Origin: NAT127 sp034717695
GTDB taxonomy: Bacteria; Pseudomonadota; Gammaproteobacteria; Pseudomonadales; Porticoccaceae
DNA: 64,000 bases
Assembly: GCA_034717695.1 (NCBI GenBank)
Contig: JAYELS010000080.1
Location: 10,433-74,432, forward strand
Reading direction: 5' to 3'
Of the stretch, positions 19,001-27,284 are shown piece by piece; positions within the stretch are counted from its first letter, which is position 1, and each line of letters starts with the position of its first letter. The position numbers were made by a program, and so were the translations under genes. The notes under the pieces are model-generated. The model was not told the DNA's origin, made no database searches, and saw only the letters and a program-made list of their open reading frames with translations.

Positions 19001-19508
19001 CGAGAACGCCATCCGCAAGATCGACCGGGAGACCCGCACCCGCTTCAAGGAAACCTTCGACCAGATCAACGGGTCCCTCGAGGAGCTGTTTCCCAAGGTA
19101 TTCGGCGGCGGCCACGCCTACCTCGAACTCACCGGCGACGATCTGCTGGATACCGGCGTCACCATCATGGCGCGGCCCCCGGGCAAGAAGAACACCACCA
19201 TCCACCTGCTCTCCGGTGGCGAGAAGGCCCTCACCGCCATCGCCCTGGTGTTCTCCATCTTCCGCCTGAACCCGGCGCCGTTCTGCATGCTCGACGAGGT
19301 GGACGCCCCCCTCGACGACGCCAACGTGGGGCGCTATGCGCGGATGGTGGAGGAAATGTCCGACCGGGTGCAGTTCATCTACATCACCCACAACAAGATC
19401 GCCATGGAGATGGCCCACCACCTGATGGGGGTGACGATGCACGAGCCGGGGGTGTCGCGCCTGGTGGCGGTGGATGTGGAGAAGGCCGCGGAGCTCGCCG
19501 AGGCCTGA
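16008..19508 (+). CDS. smc: chromosome segregation ATPase SMC
   Basis: Structural maintenance of chromosomes protein, 1166 residues, forming a coiled-coil dimer that compacts and segregates DNA. Walker A 'GPNGCGKSN' at residues 31-39; long coiled coils either side of a hinge around residues 510-650; C-terminal signature 'LLSGGEKALTA' and Walker B 'CMLDEVDAPLDD'. ATG 16008 starts the usual 'MRLKSIKLAGFKSFVDPT'; the frame is open upstream to 15921 but that part is unrelated. A gammaproteobacterium with SMC rather than MukB, followed by zipA and ligA, fits the Pseudomonas-like order. Confidence 0.97.
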   Translation: MRLKSIKLAGFKSFVDPTTVHFPSNLCAVVGPNGCGKSNVIDAVRWVMGESSAKHLRGESMTDVIFNGSGGRKPVGQASIELIFDNSDGTLGGEYASYAEISIRRKVTRDGQSSYYLNGNKCRRRDITDIFLGTGLGPRSYAIIEQGMISNLIEARPEDLRVFIEEAAGISKYKERRRDTENRMRRTQENLERLTDIRDELGRQLQRLERQAQAAEKYAEFKKEERQAKAQLQALRWRQLNAELQSRQTLITRQELDVEALVTERSGCDNTLEKLRARYTDESDGFNATQGEFYAIGAEVARTEQSIEHVRQRARELRQDIEQTERNHAEAEQHLRGDRARAEGWRAELAEIVPALDALRAEEEEAAALLQAAEEDMNLWQSRWDEFNQRAAAPRQKAEVEQSRIQHLEQVLRRLGERIERLEGERREFLATGPDDAELALQDEQLAEMELSAADREGELDAVTARIDQTRKAYQANGVELGAARERIQALKGRQASLEALQQAALEDHGEERAWLDGQNLGAAPRLAETLDVDAGWELAVETVLGDRLQAVCVDALDPLVAALDRIAKGELTLVAEAAATPTGAGGKYLAERVRGGAALPLLAGIHAADSLDAALALRPTLAPGESVVTPDGVWIGPNWARVARGRNAAAGVLKRRQELAELAAELDDCLARATELGAEQAAREGELSALEQQRETLSRAIAEGQRAYAELRARVSASRMRIEQFAARRARAEEELAEIRQQQQLEQESLAEARAVLQDALDAMEEDTQQREALLTERDQARSRLDGARQRARHARDRLHELSMRERSVSTQLNAVGEGLERLEVQVARLQERREQLLAAASSEDDPSEELALQLEEQLEKRLRVETRLAEARRRLEEVEHGMREQEKRRGQLESLILDKRTELEQTRLQTQEVRTRCNTIAEQVAEQGYQLQALLDELGEDADPRQWEEELERIAARIQRLGAINLAAIEEFKTESERKTYLDAQNNELMEALETLENAIRKIDRETRTRFKETFDQINGSLEELFPKVFGGGHAYLELTGDDLLDTGVTIMARPPGKKNTTIHLLSGGEKALTAIALVFSIFRLNPAPFCMLDEVDAPLDDANVGRYARMVEEMSDRVQFIYITHNKIAMEMAHHLMGVTMHEPGVSRLVAVDVEKAAELAEA

Positions 19509-19684
19509 GGGCTTCAGGGTTGATTTAATTCTTTACGATGTTTTAATAATCGCTTGGTTTGCCAAGAAAAGTGGTTCACTGACAACGCCGGTTGCGTCGC
19601 CGACAGCCCAGGACGCCGGCATCGGGACCCGACCGTGGCCGAGGCCGGACACCAAGCCAACCGCACACAGAGACAGAGGAATTC

Positions 19685-20650
19685 ATGGATTTTGGCGCAC
19701 GGGAAATTCTGATCGTACTGGGCATCCTGGTGATCCTGGCCATCCTGCTGGATGGCGTCCGGCGCGTGAACCGCGCCCGCCATGGCCAGCTGCGCAGTGC
19801 CGGCCGGCGCCCCAGCAAGAACGCCATCTTCGACGATGACGACGACTACCCCGCGGAGCTGCCGAGCCGCGGCGCCCGGGTGGTGGAAGTGCGCGACGAG
19901 GAGAGCGCCGAGAAACTGAGCGAAAAGATCCGCCGCGAGAGCGAGTATGTGCGCGGCAAACTCACCGATACCTTCGCCCGCAGCCGTGGGGAGCAGCCCC
20001 AACCCCGGGCGCCGGACCATGACCCTGCCATCTTCGACGAGACCCCGGCCCGCGCCGAGCCCCGGATCCCCGACCCCGAACCCGCACCCGCGCCAACCCC
20101 CGTCACCGCCGCCGGCGACGACAGGTTCGCCGACGAGCCGGACCGCATCGAGCCGGAGATCGGCCTCGACGGCGGCCGCGGCGAGAGCCGCCGACCCAAT
20201 CCCCGGGGCGGGGTCTCGGAGCAGGACATCGTCATCCTCCACCTGATGGCCCACAAGGGACAGTTCTTCGAGGGCGAGCGCCTGCTGGAGCAACTGCTCG
20301 AACACGGCCTGCGCTACGGCTCCATGAAGATCTTCCACCGCCACGAGCACAAGGACGGTTCCGGTCCCGTCCATTTCAGCGTCGCCAATTCGGTGAACCC
20401 GGGGGTGTTCGATCTCAACCTGATGGACCAGTTCAGCACCCCCGGGGTGACCTTCATCATGCCCCTGGACGGCCTCGACAAACCCCTTGAATCCTTCGAG
20501 ACCCTGATCACCACCGCCGCCAGCATGGCCAGGAAGCTCGACGGCGAACTGAAGGACGAGACCCGCAGCGCCCTCACCAAGCAGACCATCGAGCACTACC
20601 GGCAGCGCATCATCGACTTCACCCGCCGCTCCTTCACCCTCACCAACTAG
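19685..20650 (+). CDS. zipA: cell division protein ZipA
   Basis: Inner-membrane division protein that tethers FtsZ. 321 residues: N-terminal out-facing anchor 'EILIVLGILVILAILLDG' (about 7-23), a basic then acidic, proline-rich linker (about 45-175), and the C-terminal FtsZ-binding domain from about residue 178 ('QDIVILHLMAHKGQFFEGE', 'SVANSVNPGVFDLN'). ATG 19685 follows 'AGAGGA'. It lies 176 bases after smc, in an AT-richer gap that may hold its promoter, and 17 bases before ligA. Confidence 0.94.
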   Translation: MDFGAREILIVLGILVILAILLDGVRRVNRARHGQLRSAGRRPSKNAIFDDDDDYPAELPSRGARVVEVRDEESAEKLSEKIRRESEYVRGKLTDTFARSRGEQPQPRAPDHDPAIFDETPARAEPRIPDPEPAPAPTPVTAAGDDRFADEPDRIEPEIGLDGGRGESRRPNPRGGVSEQDIVILHLMAHKGQFFEGERLLEQLLEHGLRYGSMKIFHRHEHKDGSGPVHFSVANSVNPGVFDLNLMDQFSTPGVTFIMPLDGLDKPLESFETLITTAASMARKLDGELKDETRSALTKQTIEHYRQRIIDFTRRSFTLTN

Positions 20651-20667
20651 ACCCGGGGTGACCGCCG

Positions 20668-22698
20668 GTGTCCAGCGACGAAACCGCTATCCAGGCTGAC
20701 ATGGCGCGCCTCGCCGCCGCCCTCCACCACCACAATTACCGCTACTACGCCCTCGACGACCCGGAGATCACCGATCAGGAATACGATCGCCTGCTGCGCC
20801 AGCTGCAGGACCTGGAGGCCCGCTACCCCGATTTGACATCCCCGGATTCCCCCACCCGGCGGGTGGGGGTGGCGCCGCTTCCGGCCTTTGCCGAGGTGGA
20901 GCATCTGCAACCCATGCTGTCCCTCGACAACGCCTTCAGCGATGCCGAGGTGGCGGAGTTCGACCGCCGCGCCCGGGACCGCCTCAACTGGCAGGGCCCC
21001 CTGGCCTATGTGTGCGAGCCCAAGCTCGATGGCGTCGCCGTGAGCCTGCTCTACCGGGACGGGGTGCTCACCCGGGGCGCCACCCGGGGCGACGGCCGTC
21101 GCGGCGAGGACATCACCGCCAATGTGCGCACCATCCGCGCCATTCCCCTGCGCCTGCGGGGCGAGGAGTGGCCGCCGGTGCTGGAGGTGCGGGGCGAGAT
21201 CTACCTGTCCCGCAGCGGCTTCGAGGCCCTGAACGCCGCGGCCCGGGACGCCGGGGACAAGACCTTCGTCAATCCCCGCAACGCCGCCGCCGGCAGCCTG
21301 CGGCAGCTGGATTCCCGCATCACCGCCACCCGGCCCCTCGCGCTGTTTGCCTACGGCGTGGGCCACAGCGAGGGCTGGCAACCGCCGGGCCAGCACCACG
21401 GCATGTTGCTGCAGTTGCGGGAATGGGGGTTTCCCGTCAGCCCCCTGGTGGAGGTGGCGGCGGATCTCGATGGCTGCTTCGCCTACTACCGGCGCCTCGC
21501 CGAACGCCGCGACAGCCTCGACTACGATATCGACGGCATCGTCTACAAGGTCAACGACCTGGAACTGCAAAAGCGCCTCGGCTTCGTCGCCCGCGCCCCG
21601 CGCTGGGCGGTGGCCCGCAAGTTCCCGGCCCAGGAGATGGCCACCCGGCTGTTGGAGGTGGAGTTCCAGGTGGGCCGCACCGGGGCCATAACCCCGGTGG
21701 CGCGCCTCGATCCCGTGTTCGTCGGCGGCGTGACCGTCAGCAACGCCACCCTCCACAACCGCGATGAGATCGAGCGCCTCAAGGTGCGCATCGGCGATAC
21801 GGTGATCGTGCGCCGCGCCGGGGATGTGATTCCCCAGATCGTCAAGGTGATCGAGGCCGAGCGCCCCGCCGACGCCCGCGCCATCGTCTTTCCCGACCAC
21901 TGCCCGGTGTGCGGCTCGCCGGTGGAGGCGGCGGAGGGGGAGGCGGTGCTGCGCTGCGGCGGCGGCCTGGTGTGCCCGGCCCAGCGCAAGCAGGCCCTGG
22001 TGCACTTCGCCTCCCGCAAGGCCATGGACATCGACGGCCTCGGCGACAAGCTGGTGGAGCAGCTGGTGGACCGGGACCTGGTGCGCTCGGTGGTGGATCT
22101 GTACCGCCTCGACCGGGAGACCCTGGCGGGGCTCGAGCGCATGGCGGACAAATCCGCCGACAACCTGGTGCGGGCCATCGCCGCGTCCCGGGAGACCACC
22201 CTGGCCCGCTTTCTCTACGCCCTCGGCATCCGCGAGGTGGGGGAGGCCACCGCCGAGGCCCTGGCCCGCCATTTTCGCGGTGTCGAGCCACTGGTGGCGG
22301 CCAGCGTCGAGGAACTCCAGGAGGTGGATGACGTGGGGCCGGTGGTGGCGCGCCATGTCCGGGAGTTCTTCGCCAATGCCGACAACCTGGCGGTGGTGCG
22401 CGGGTTGATGGCGGCCGGGGTCCACTGGCCGGACCCGGCGCCCCCCGCCGGGGAGCAGCCCCTCGCCGGCCAGGTGTGGGTGCTCACCGGCACCCTGGAG
22501 GCGATGAGCCGCGCCGAGGCCAAGGACAAGCTCCAGCACCTCGGCGCCAAGGTGGCGGGCTCCGTGTCCGCCAAGACCCAGTGCGTGGTGGCGGGCCCCG
22601 GCGCGGGTTCCAAGCTCGGCAAGGCCGCCGAGCTCGGCATCGCGGTGATCGACGAGGCGGCGCTGCTCGCCCTCTTTCGTACCCATCAACTGCTCTGA
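20668..22698 (+). CDS. ligA: NAD-dependent DNA ligase LigA
   Basis: Essential replicative DNA ligase, 676 residues. The adenylation motif 'KLDG' has the nucleotidyl lysine at residue 119; 'ATRGDG' follows. The zinc finger 'CPVCGSP' ... 'LRCGGGLVCPAQ' is complete, then helix-hairpin-helix repeats ('GIREVGEATAEALARHF') and a C-terminal BRCT domain from about residue 590 ('LAGQVWVLTGTLEAMSRAEA'). Start GTG 20668 gives the standard N-terminus with 'HHNYRYYALDDPEITDQEYD'. Same transcript as zipA. Confidence 0.97.
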   Translation: MSSDETAIQADMARLAAALHHHNYRYYALDDPEITDQEYDRLLRQLQDLEARYPDLTSPDSPTRRVGVAPLPAFAEVEHLQPMLSLDNAFSDAEVAEFDRRARDRLNWQGPLAYVCEPKLDGVAVSLLYRDGVLTRGATRGDGRRGEDITANVRTIRAIPLRLRGEEWPPVLEVRGEIYLSRSGFEALNAAARDAGDKTFVNPRNAAAGSLRQLDSRITATRPLALFAYGVGHSEGWQPPGQHHGMLLQLREWGFPVSPLVEVAADLDGCFAYYRRLAERRDSLDYDIDGIVYKVNDLELQKRLGFVARAPRWAVARKFPAQEMATRLLEVEFQVGRTGAITPVARLDPVFVGGVTVSNATLHNRDEIERLKVRIGDTVIVRRAGDVIPQIVKVIEAERPADARAIVFPDHCPVCGSPVEAAEGEAVLRCGGGLVCPAQRKQALVHFASRKAMDIDGLGDKLVEQLVDRDLVRSVVDLYRLDRETLAGLERMADKSADNLVRAIAASRETTLARFLYALGIREVGEATAEALARHFRGVEPLVAASVEELQEVDDVGPVVARHVREFFANADNLAVVRGLMAAGVHWPDPAPPAGEQPLAGQVWVLTGTLEAMSRAEAKDKLQHLGAKVAGSVSAKTQCVVAGPGAGSKLGKAAELGIAVIDEAALLALFRTHQLL

Positions 22699-22711
22699 GC
22701 CGGACGACACC

Positions 22712-22936
22712 GTGAAACGCACCCGCACCCGCAACCGCCGCGCCATCTGGAGTTTCGCCATCGTCATGGCGGCGGCCCTGGCCTTCGTGGTCGGCGCCGT
22801 GAAGATCTGGGGCGTTCCCGCCGACAAGGTCACCTCGGCGCTGCTCGGCGCCGTGCTGATGGTCGCCGGGCTCGCCCTGCTGGCGCTGATCGCCGTGGCG
22901 GCGGTGAAATGGCTCAAGCGCCTGTTGGGGCGCTGA
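22712..22936 (+). CDS. small two-helix membrane protein of unknown function
   Basis: A 74-residue protein from GTG 22712, 13 bases after ligA and 4 bases before the MFS gene. A basic N-terminus 'MKRTRTRNRRAIW' is followed by helix 1 'FAIVMAAALAFVVGAVKIWG' and helix 2 'LLGAVLMVAGLALLALIAVA', then a basic end 'KWLKRLLGR'. Positive-inside charge predicts both ends in the cytoplasm. I do not recognise the family. Tight packing suggests it is a real member of the ligA transcript. Confidence 0.6.
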   Translation: MKRTRTRNRRAIWSFAIVMAAALAFVVGAVKIWGVPADKVTSALLGAVLMVAGLALLALIAVAAVKWLKRLLGR

Positions 22937-22940
22937 CCGG

Positions 22941-24185
22941 GTGGCGGTGACGCCAGCCCCGGGGGCCGCCCGCTTCCCCCTCTACCTCGGCGCGGTGGGC
23001 GCCCACTCCATGGCCATGGGGCTGCAGACGGTGCTCTTTCCCTGGCTGGTGGTGGGCATCCTCGGCGCCGATGCCCACGGCCTCGGCCTTGCCCAGATGG
23101 CCATCATGGTGCCCAACCTGCTGTTCATCCTGGTGGGTGGCGCGCTGTCCGATCACCGCCACCTGGGCACCCACCTGGGGCGTCTCTACCTGCTCTACGC
23201 CCTGCCCATCGGGCTGATCCTCGCCGCCGCCCTCGGCGATCTGCTCAGCTACTGGCAGGCGTTGGTGTACGGGGTGTTCTTCGGAGTGATCACCGCCTTC
23301 ATCCAGCCGGCCCGGGAGAGCCTGCTGCCCCAGCTCACCGATCAGGCGCTGCAAAGGGCGGTGGCCCAGAGCGCCCTGGTGCAGTTCGGCGCCCAGTCCC
23401 TCGGCATCGCCGCCGCCGGTCAGCTGGAGCGCATCGGCCTGCCCCTGTTGCTGGCGGGGCAGATCGCCCTGTTCATCGCCGCCTCCCTGCTGGTCCGCCG
23501 CAGCCAGCCGAAGGGGGAGGGCATCACCCCCGCCAGCAAGCCCCTTAGGGATGTGCGCATCCTCGACGGCGTGGGCCTGGTGCTGCGCCACCCGCGCCTG
23601 TTGCCGCTGATGGTGCTGGTGGGGGCCACGGGCTTTCTCGGCATCGGCGCCTACTATGTGGCGATGCCCATCGTCGCCCGCCAGATGTACGGCCAGGGGG
23701 CGGGGTTTTTCTCCGCCATGCAGCTGTGTTTCGTGGTGGGGGTGTTGCTCGCCAACCTGATTTTCGTGCGCTGGGTCGGCAGCCTCGCCCGGCCGGGGCG
23801 GTGGATGATCCTCAGCCTCCTGGCGCGGGGGCTGCTGATCTCGCTGCTGGCCCTGAAGGTGCCGCCCTGGCTGTTGTTCCCACTGCTGGTGGTGTGGGGG
23901 ATGCTGTCGGGGATGTCCATGACCCTGGGCCGCGCCATGACCCACGAGGAGGCCCCGGAGGCCCTGCGCTCCCGGGTGGTGTCGGTGTATCAGCTCTGTC
24001 TGTTCGGCGCCGCGCCCCTCGGCGCCTGGCTGACGGGCTACAGCCTGGAGGCGGCGGGTATCCCCGCCACCCTGGTGATGCTCGGGGTGCTGACCTTCTC
24101 CGTCACCGCCGCATGCCTGCTGTTCACGGGCCTTTGGCGACAACGTCGCGAAACGCCAGCAGCGCCGCGGTCACCGCCACGTTGA
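22941..24185 (+). CDS. MFS transporter (EntS-like fold)
   Basis: A 414-residue, twelve-helix major facilitator. It has the pattern of the MFS_3 / enterobactin exporter group: 'GLQTVLFPWLVVGILG', 'LVGGALSDHR' in the place of the loop 2-3 motif, 'AFIQPARESLLPQL' and 'LRSRVVSVYQLCLFGAAPLG'. Substrate is unknown; small-molecule export is the usual role of the group. GTG 22941 is four bases behind the preceding gene. Its last 62 bases overlap the 3' end of the convergent trmH-like gene, including its C-terminal 'RRQRRETPAAPRS' tail. Confidence 0.85.
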   Translation: MAVTPAPGAARFPLYLGAVGAHSMAMGLQTVLFPWLVVGILGADAHGLGLAQMAIMVPNLLFILVGGALSDHRHLGTHLGRLYLLYALPIGLILAAALGDLLSYWQALVYGVFFGVITAFIQPARESLLPQLTDQALQRAVAQSALVQFGAQSLGIAAAGQLERIGLPLLLAGQIALFIAASLLVRRSQPKGEGITPASKPLRDVRILDGVGLVLRHPRLLPLMVLVGATGFLGIGAYYVAMPIVARQMYGQGAGFFSAMQLCFVVGVLLANLIFVRWVGSLARPGRWMILSLLARGLLISLLALKVPPWLLFPLLVVWGMLSGMSMTLGRAMTHEEAPEALRSRVVSVYQLCLFGAAPLGAWLTGYSLEAAGIPATLVMLGVLTFSVTAACLLFTGLWRQRRETPAAPRSPPR

Positions 24186-24915
24186 GGGATTCGACACCGT
24201 TGGCCATAGGAATCCTCACCCGGCTGTCGGCCATGGCCATCACCCTGTCCGACACCCCGTCGGTCTCGTTGCCGAGCACGTAGACCACCGACCCCGTCGG
24301 GCGAAAATCCCCGAGATCCTGGCTCGCGCCGCCGCTCAGCACGCACACCGCGCTGCCCGCCCCGCGGAAGTCCGCGAGGGCGGTGTCGAGGTTGTCGCAG
24401 CGCAGGATGGGGCAGCGGAACAGGGTGCCGGCGCTGGCCTTGATCACCAGCGGCGAGAGGGGCGCGCAGCCCTTGCTGGGCAGCAGGATGCCGGCGCTGG
24501 GGCTCGCCGCCACGGAGCGGATGATCATGCCGAGGTTCTGGGGGTTGGTGATGCGATCGAGGGCGATCAGCTCGAAGACCTGGCCGGGGGCCTGCTCCGC
24601 GAGAAAGTCCCTGTAGTGGCGGTAGCGGGGGCAGGCCAGGTCGGCGGCCACTCCCTGGTCCTGGTTGCGGTTCTTGGAGATCCGCGACAGGCTGTCGCGG
24701 CTGTGGCGGATGATCTCCACGCCCCGCTGGCTGGCCAGTCGCTCGATATCCCGGACGATGCCGCCCTCGGTGTTGGAGGTGGCGAGGTGGAGGCGGTACA
24801 CCGGGACCTCGGCATCCTCCAGGGCCTCCAGCACGGGCTTGCGGCCGTAGACGGTGAGCAGGCTGGAAAAGAAGCGCTTTCTGGCCAGGTATTCGGGGCT
24901 GTCGGTGGTACTCAT
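24124..24915 (-). CDS. TrmH/SpoU family RNA 2'-O-methyltransferase
   Basis: A 263-residue SPOUT methyltransferase expected to 2'-O-methylate rRNA or tRNA. The three SpoU motifs are present: 'DRITNPQNLGMIIRSVA' (motif 1), 'VYVLGNETDGVSD' (motif 2) and 'IPMANGVESLNVAVTAALL' (motif 3). An N-terminal substrate-binding domain starts with 'TVYGRKPVLEAL', the usual RlmB/TrmH start. A second such enzyme (rlmB) lies at 61444, so this one is likely another specificity. It follows the gcvR-like gene with no gap and its end overlaps the MFS gene by 62 bases tail-to-tail. Confidence 0.92.
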   Translation of the reverse strand: MSTTDSPEYLARKRFFSSLLTVYGRKPVLEALEDAEVPVYRLHLATSNTEGGIVRDIERLASQRGVEIIRHSRDSLSRISKNRNQDQGVAADLACPRYRHYRDFLAEQAPGQVFELIALDRITNPQNLGMIIRSVAASPSAGILLPSKGCAPLSPLVIKASAGTLFRCPILRCDNLDTALADFRGAGSAVCVLSGGASQDLGDFRPTGSVVYVLGNETDGVSDRVMAMADSRVRIPMANGVESLNVAVTAALLAFRDVVAKGP

Positions 24916-25437
24916 TCAGCCGTCCAGGTCCTCGATTTCCACCATGATGTCGTCGGACAGCTCCTCCAGGGCGACGCGCAGATCCTCGCGGCCGAGGCCC
25001 GTCGGCAGCACGATCTCGGCACTGGCGTGGAACAGCAGTTCGCCGCTCATGGGGGCGTTCTCGGTGCTGGTGTGGAGTTCGTCGAGGTTGACCTCGCGGC
25101 GCGCCAGCACCCGGCTGATCTCGCCGATGATGCCGCGCCGGTCATTGGCCACCAGGGACAGCAGGAGGCGCTGGCCGGGCAGCCGGGTTTGCGGGGCGCC
25201 GGCCTGGTCGAGGGTGGCGCGGATGCCCCTGTCGGCGAGGGCGGCGAGGGCGGCCCTGAGGGCGTCCTCCCGCTCCCGGGCGACTTCCACCAGGAGGATG
25301 CCGGCGAACTGGCCGCCGAGCCGGGACAGGGATGATTCCAGCCAGTTGCCCTCGCAGCGGCCGATGACATCCGCCACCTGCTCGACGATGCCGGGGCGGT
25401 CGGTGGCGATCAGGGTGATGACCAGTTGAGTGCTCAT
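24916..25437 (-). CDS. GcvR-like protein with two ACT domains
   Basis: 173 residues containing two ACT domains: 'LVITLIATDRPGIVEQVADV' at the start and 'LLSLVANDRRGIIGEISRVL' from about residue 90. This is the layout of the glycine cleavage system transcriptional repressor GcvR, which senses glycine and antagonises the activator GcvA. gcvP is at the left end of the window but not adjacent, so a link is only suggestive. ATG 25437; the trmH-like gene follows directly and is probably cotranscribed. Confidence 0.85.
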   Translation of the reverse strand: MSTQLVITLIATDRPGIVEQVADVIGRCEGNWLESSLSRLGGQFAGILLVEVAREREDALRAALAALADRGIRATLDQAGAPQTRLPGQRLLLSLVANDRRGIIGEISRVLARREVNLDELHTSTENAPMSGELLFHASAEIVLPTGLGREDLRVALEELSDDIMVEIEDLDG

Positions 25438-25537
25438 GGTGGGTCCGTTTCGCGTGTGGGTGAAAAGGGTTAGGCCCCGTGGATGGGTGTGGCATTATGA
25501 CCCACTCACGAACCAATGGCAGCAGGCAGGAGGTGTT

Positions 25538-26341
25538 ATGAACAGAGCAAGCATGGTGTTGGCGTGGCTGATGGCGCTGGTGCTCGGCCAGGCCCTGGCG
25601 GCGGACGATCCCCTCCGGGCGGCGGTGGACGCGCCCCACCGCACTCCGGCCTTCGCCGCCCGGGACGAGTATCGCCACCCCTACGAGACCCTCGATTTCT
25701 TCAAGGTCAAGCCGAACATGACGGTGGTGGAGATCTGGCCCGCCGGCGGCTGGTACAGCGAGATCCTGGCGCCCTACCTGAAGGGCGAGGGCGTCTACCA
25801 CGCCGCCCATTTCAGCCCCGACACCGAGCTGGACTATTTCCGCAAATCCCTCGACGGCTTTCGCGCCAAGCTGGCCGCGAGCCCCGAGCAGTACGGCGAC
25901 GTCAAGCTGACGGTGTTCGATCCGGCCAACGCTGTGCTGGGGGTGCCGGACGGCAGCGCCGACCGGGTGCTGACCTTCCGCAATGTCCACAACTGGTTGC
26001 GGGACGACGCCGAGGCCAGGGCCTTCGAGCTGTTCTTCCGCGCCCTGAAGCCGGGGGGCATCCTCGGCGTGGTGGAGCACCGGGGCAAGCCCGGCATCGA
26101 CCGCGACACCATGCTCGCCTCCGGCTACATGGACGAGGATTCGGTGATCGCCCTCGCCACCCGGGCGGGCTTTCGCCTCGATGCCCGCAGCGAGATCAAC
26201 GCCAATCTGCGGGACACCAAGGACCACCCCAGCGGGGTCTGGACCCTGCCCCCGTCCCTGCGCCTCGGCGAGCAGGACAGGGACAGGTACCAGGCCATCG
26301 GCGAGAGCGACCGCATGACCCTGCGCTTCGTCAAGCCGTGA
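25538..26341 (+). CDS. exported class I methyltransferase-like protein
   Basis: 267 residues with a signal peptide 'MVLAWLMALVLGQALA' followed by a Rossmann methyltransferase-like fold. The segment 'VEIWPAGGWYSEILAPYL' occupies the SAM-binding motif I position with G-G, then 'DRVLTFRNVHNWL' and 'FRALKPGGILGVVEHR' match later methyltransferase motifs. The group is annotated as predicted (periplasmic) methyltransferases. SAM in the periplasm would be unusual, so real catalysis is open. ATG 25538 follows a near-perfect 'AGGAGG' and excludes the longer open frame. It overlaps yheU by four bases. Confidence 0.85.
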   Translation: MNRASMVLAWLMALVLGQALAADDPLRAAVDAPHRTPAFAARDEYRHPYETLDFFKVKPNMTVVEIWPAGGWYSEILAPYLKGEGVYHAAHFSPDTELDYFRKSLDGFRAKLAASPEQYGDVKLTVFDPANAVLGVPDGSADRVLTFRNVHNWLRDDAEARAFELFFRALKPGGILGVVEHRGKPGIDRDTMLASGYMDEDSVIALATRAGFRLDARSEINANLRDTKDHPSGVWTLPPSLRLGEQDRDRYQAIGESDRMTLRFVKP

Positions 26342-26577
26342 TCGAGATTCCCCCCGAGCGCCTCGACCCGGAGCTGCTCGATGCCATCATCGGGGAGTTC
26401 GTGCTGCGGGAGGGCACCGATTACGGCGAGCGGGAACTGCCCCTCGCCGACAAGATCGCCGAGGTGCGGCGCCAGATCGCCCGGGGCGAGGTGGTCATCG
26501 TTTTCGATCCCGAGTCGGAAAGCTGCAACCTGCTCACCCGCCGGCAATTTCGCCAGTGGAGCGCCGCCAATCCATGA
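26338..26577 (+). CDS. YheU family protein
   Basis: A 79-residue protein from GTG 26338, overlapping the methyltransferase gene by four bases and the hydrolase gene by four. It matches the YheU family: 'IIGEFVLREGTDYGERELPL' and 'KIAEVRRQIARGEVVIVFD'. In E. coli yheU lies beside yheT, a hydrolase gene, and here too a hydrolase gene follows. Molecular function unknown. Confidence 0.88.
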   Translation: MIEIPPERLDPELLDAIIGEFVLREGTDYGERELPLADKIAEVRRQIARGEVVIVFDPESESCNLLTRRQFRQWSAANP

Positions 26578-27251
26578 GCCGGCCCCGGTTGGATGATGGC
26601 CTGTTGCGGGTGGATGCCGCCGCGCCCATCGCCCGCCTGGTGCTCGCCCACGGCGCCGGCGCGCCGATGGACAGCGACTTCATGAACGCCCTGGCGGCGG
26701 CCCTGGCGGGGCAGGGTATCTCGACACTGCGCTTTGAATTTCCCTACATGGCGGAGCGCCGCCGCACCGGGGGCAAGCGCCCCCCCGATCGCGAACCGCG
26801 CCTGCTGGACGCTTGGCGCGACCGGGTGCGGGCCATCGCGGGATCCGAAAATTCCCTGCCCCTCTTGATCGGCGGCAAATCCATGGGCGGTCGCATGGCG
26901 TCCCTGGTGGTGGATGAACTGGCGGCGGAACTGGGGGTGGCGGGGCTGTGCTGCTACGGCTATCCCTTTCACCCGCCGGGGAAGGTGGAGCGCCTGCGCA
27001 CCGCCCACCTGGCGGGGCTGCGCACACCGGCGTTGATCCTCCAGGGCAGCCGCGACCCCTTCGGCACCGCGGAGCGGATCGCGCCCCTGGCCCTGTCGCC
27101 GCGGCTGCGCATCCACTGGCTGGTGGATGGGGACCACGATTTCAAACCCCGCCGCGCCAGTGGCACAAGCCAGTTGGATCTGATAGCGGAGGCGGCCAGG
27201 GCGACAGGGGATTTCGCCCTGTCCCTGGCGGATTCGATCGGGGCGCTGTGA
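26574..27251 (+). CDS. alpha/beta-family hydrolase
   Basis: 225 residues with an alpha/beta hydrolase fold of the small predicted-hydrolase group. 'LAHGAGAPMDSDFM' forms the oxyanion region; the nucleophile elbow is 'GGKSMGG' with Ser; the acid is in 'QGSRDPFG' and the His in 'DGDHDFKP'. All three catalytic positions are intact; the substrate is unknown. ATG 26574 overlaps the YheU stop, completing a three-gene translationally coupled operon. Confidence 0.88.
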   Translation: MSRPRLDDGLLRVDAAAPIARLVLAHGAGAPMDSDFMNALAAALAGQGISTLRFEFPYMAERRRTGGKRPPDREPRLLDAWRDRVRAIAGSENSLPLLIGGKSMGGRMASLVVDELAAELGVAGLCCYGYPFHPPGKVERLRTAHLAGLRTPALILQGSRDPFGTAERIAPLALSPRLRIHWLVDGDHDFKPRRASGTSQLDLIAEAARATGDFALSLADSIGAL

Positions 27252-27255
27252 AAGG

Positions 27256-27279
27256 CCCTGGCCGCCGGGGCGGCCAGGG
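27256..27279. terminator. hairpin between convergent genes
   Basis: Nine-base inverted repeat 'CCCTGGCCG' / 'CGGCCAGGG' with a six-base loop in the 33-base gap between two convergent stop codons. No T-run, so it is a weak or Rho-assisted terminator candidate. Confidence 0.45.
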
Positions 27280-27284
27280 GCGGG

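Noticed and set aside
16002..19442. 1146-codon open frame on the minus strand opposite smc
   Set aside because: Shadow of smc codon usage (Leu/Gly/Ala/Val runs), no motifs.
20647..22917. 756-codon minus-strand frame opposite ligA
   Set aside because: Antisense shadow of ligA; no recognisable domain and no ribosome site.
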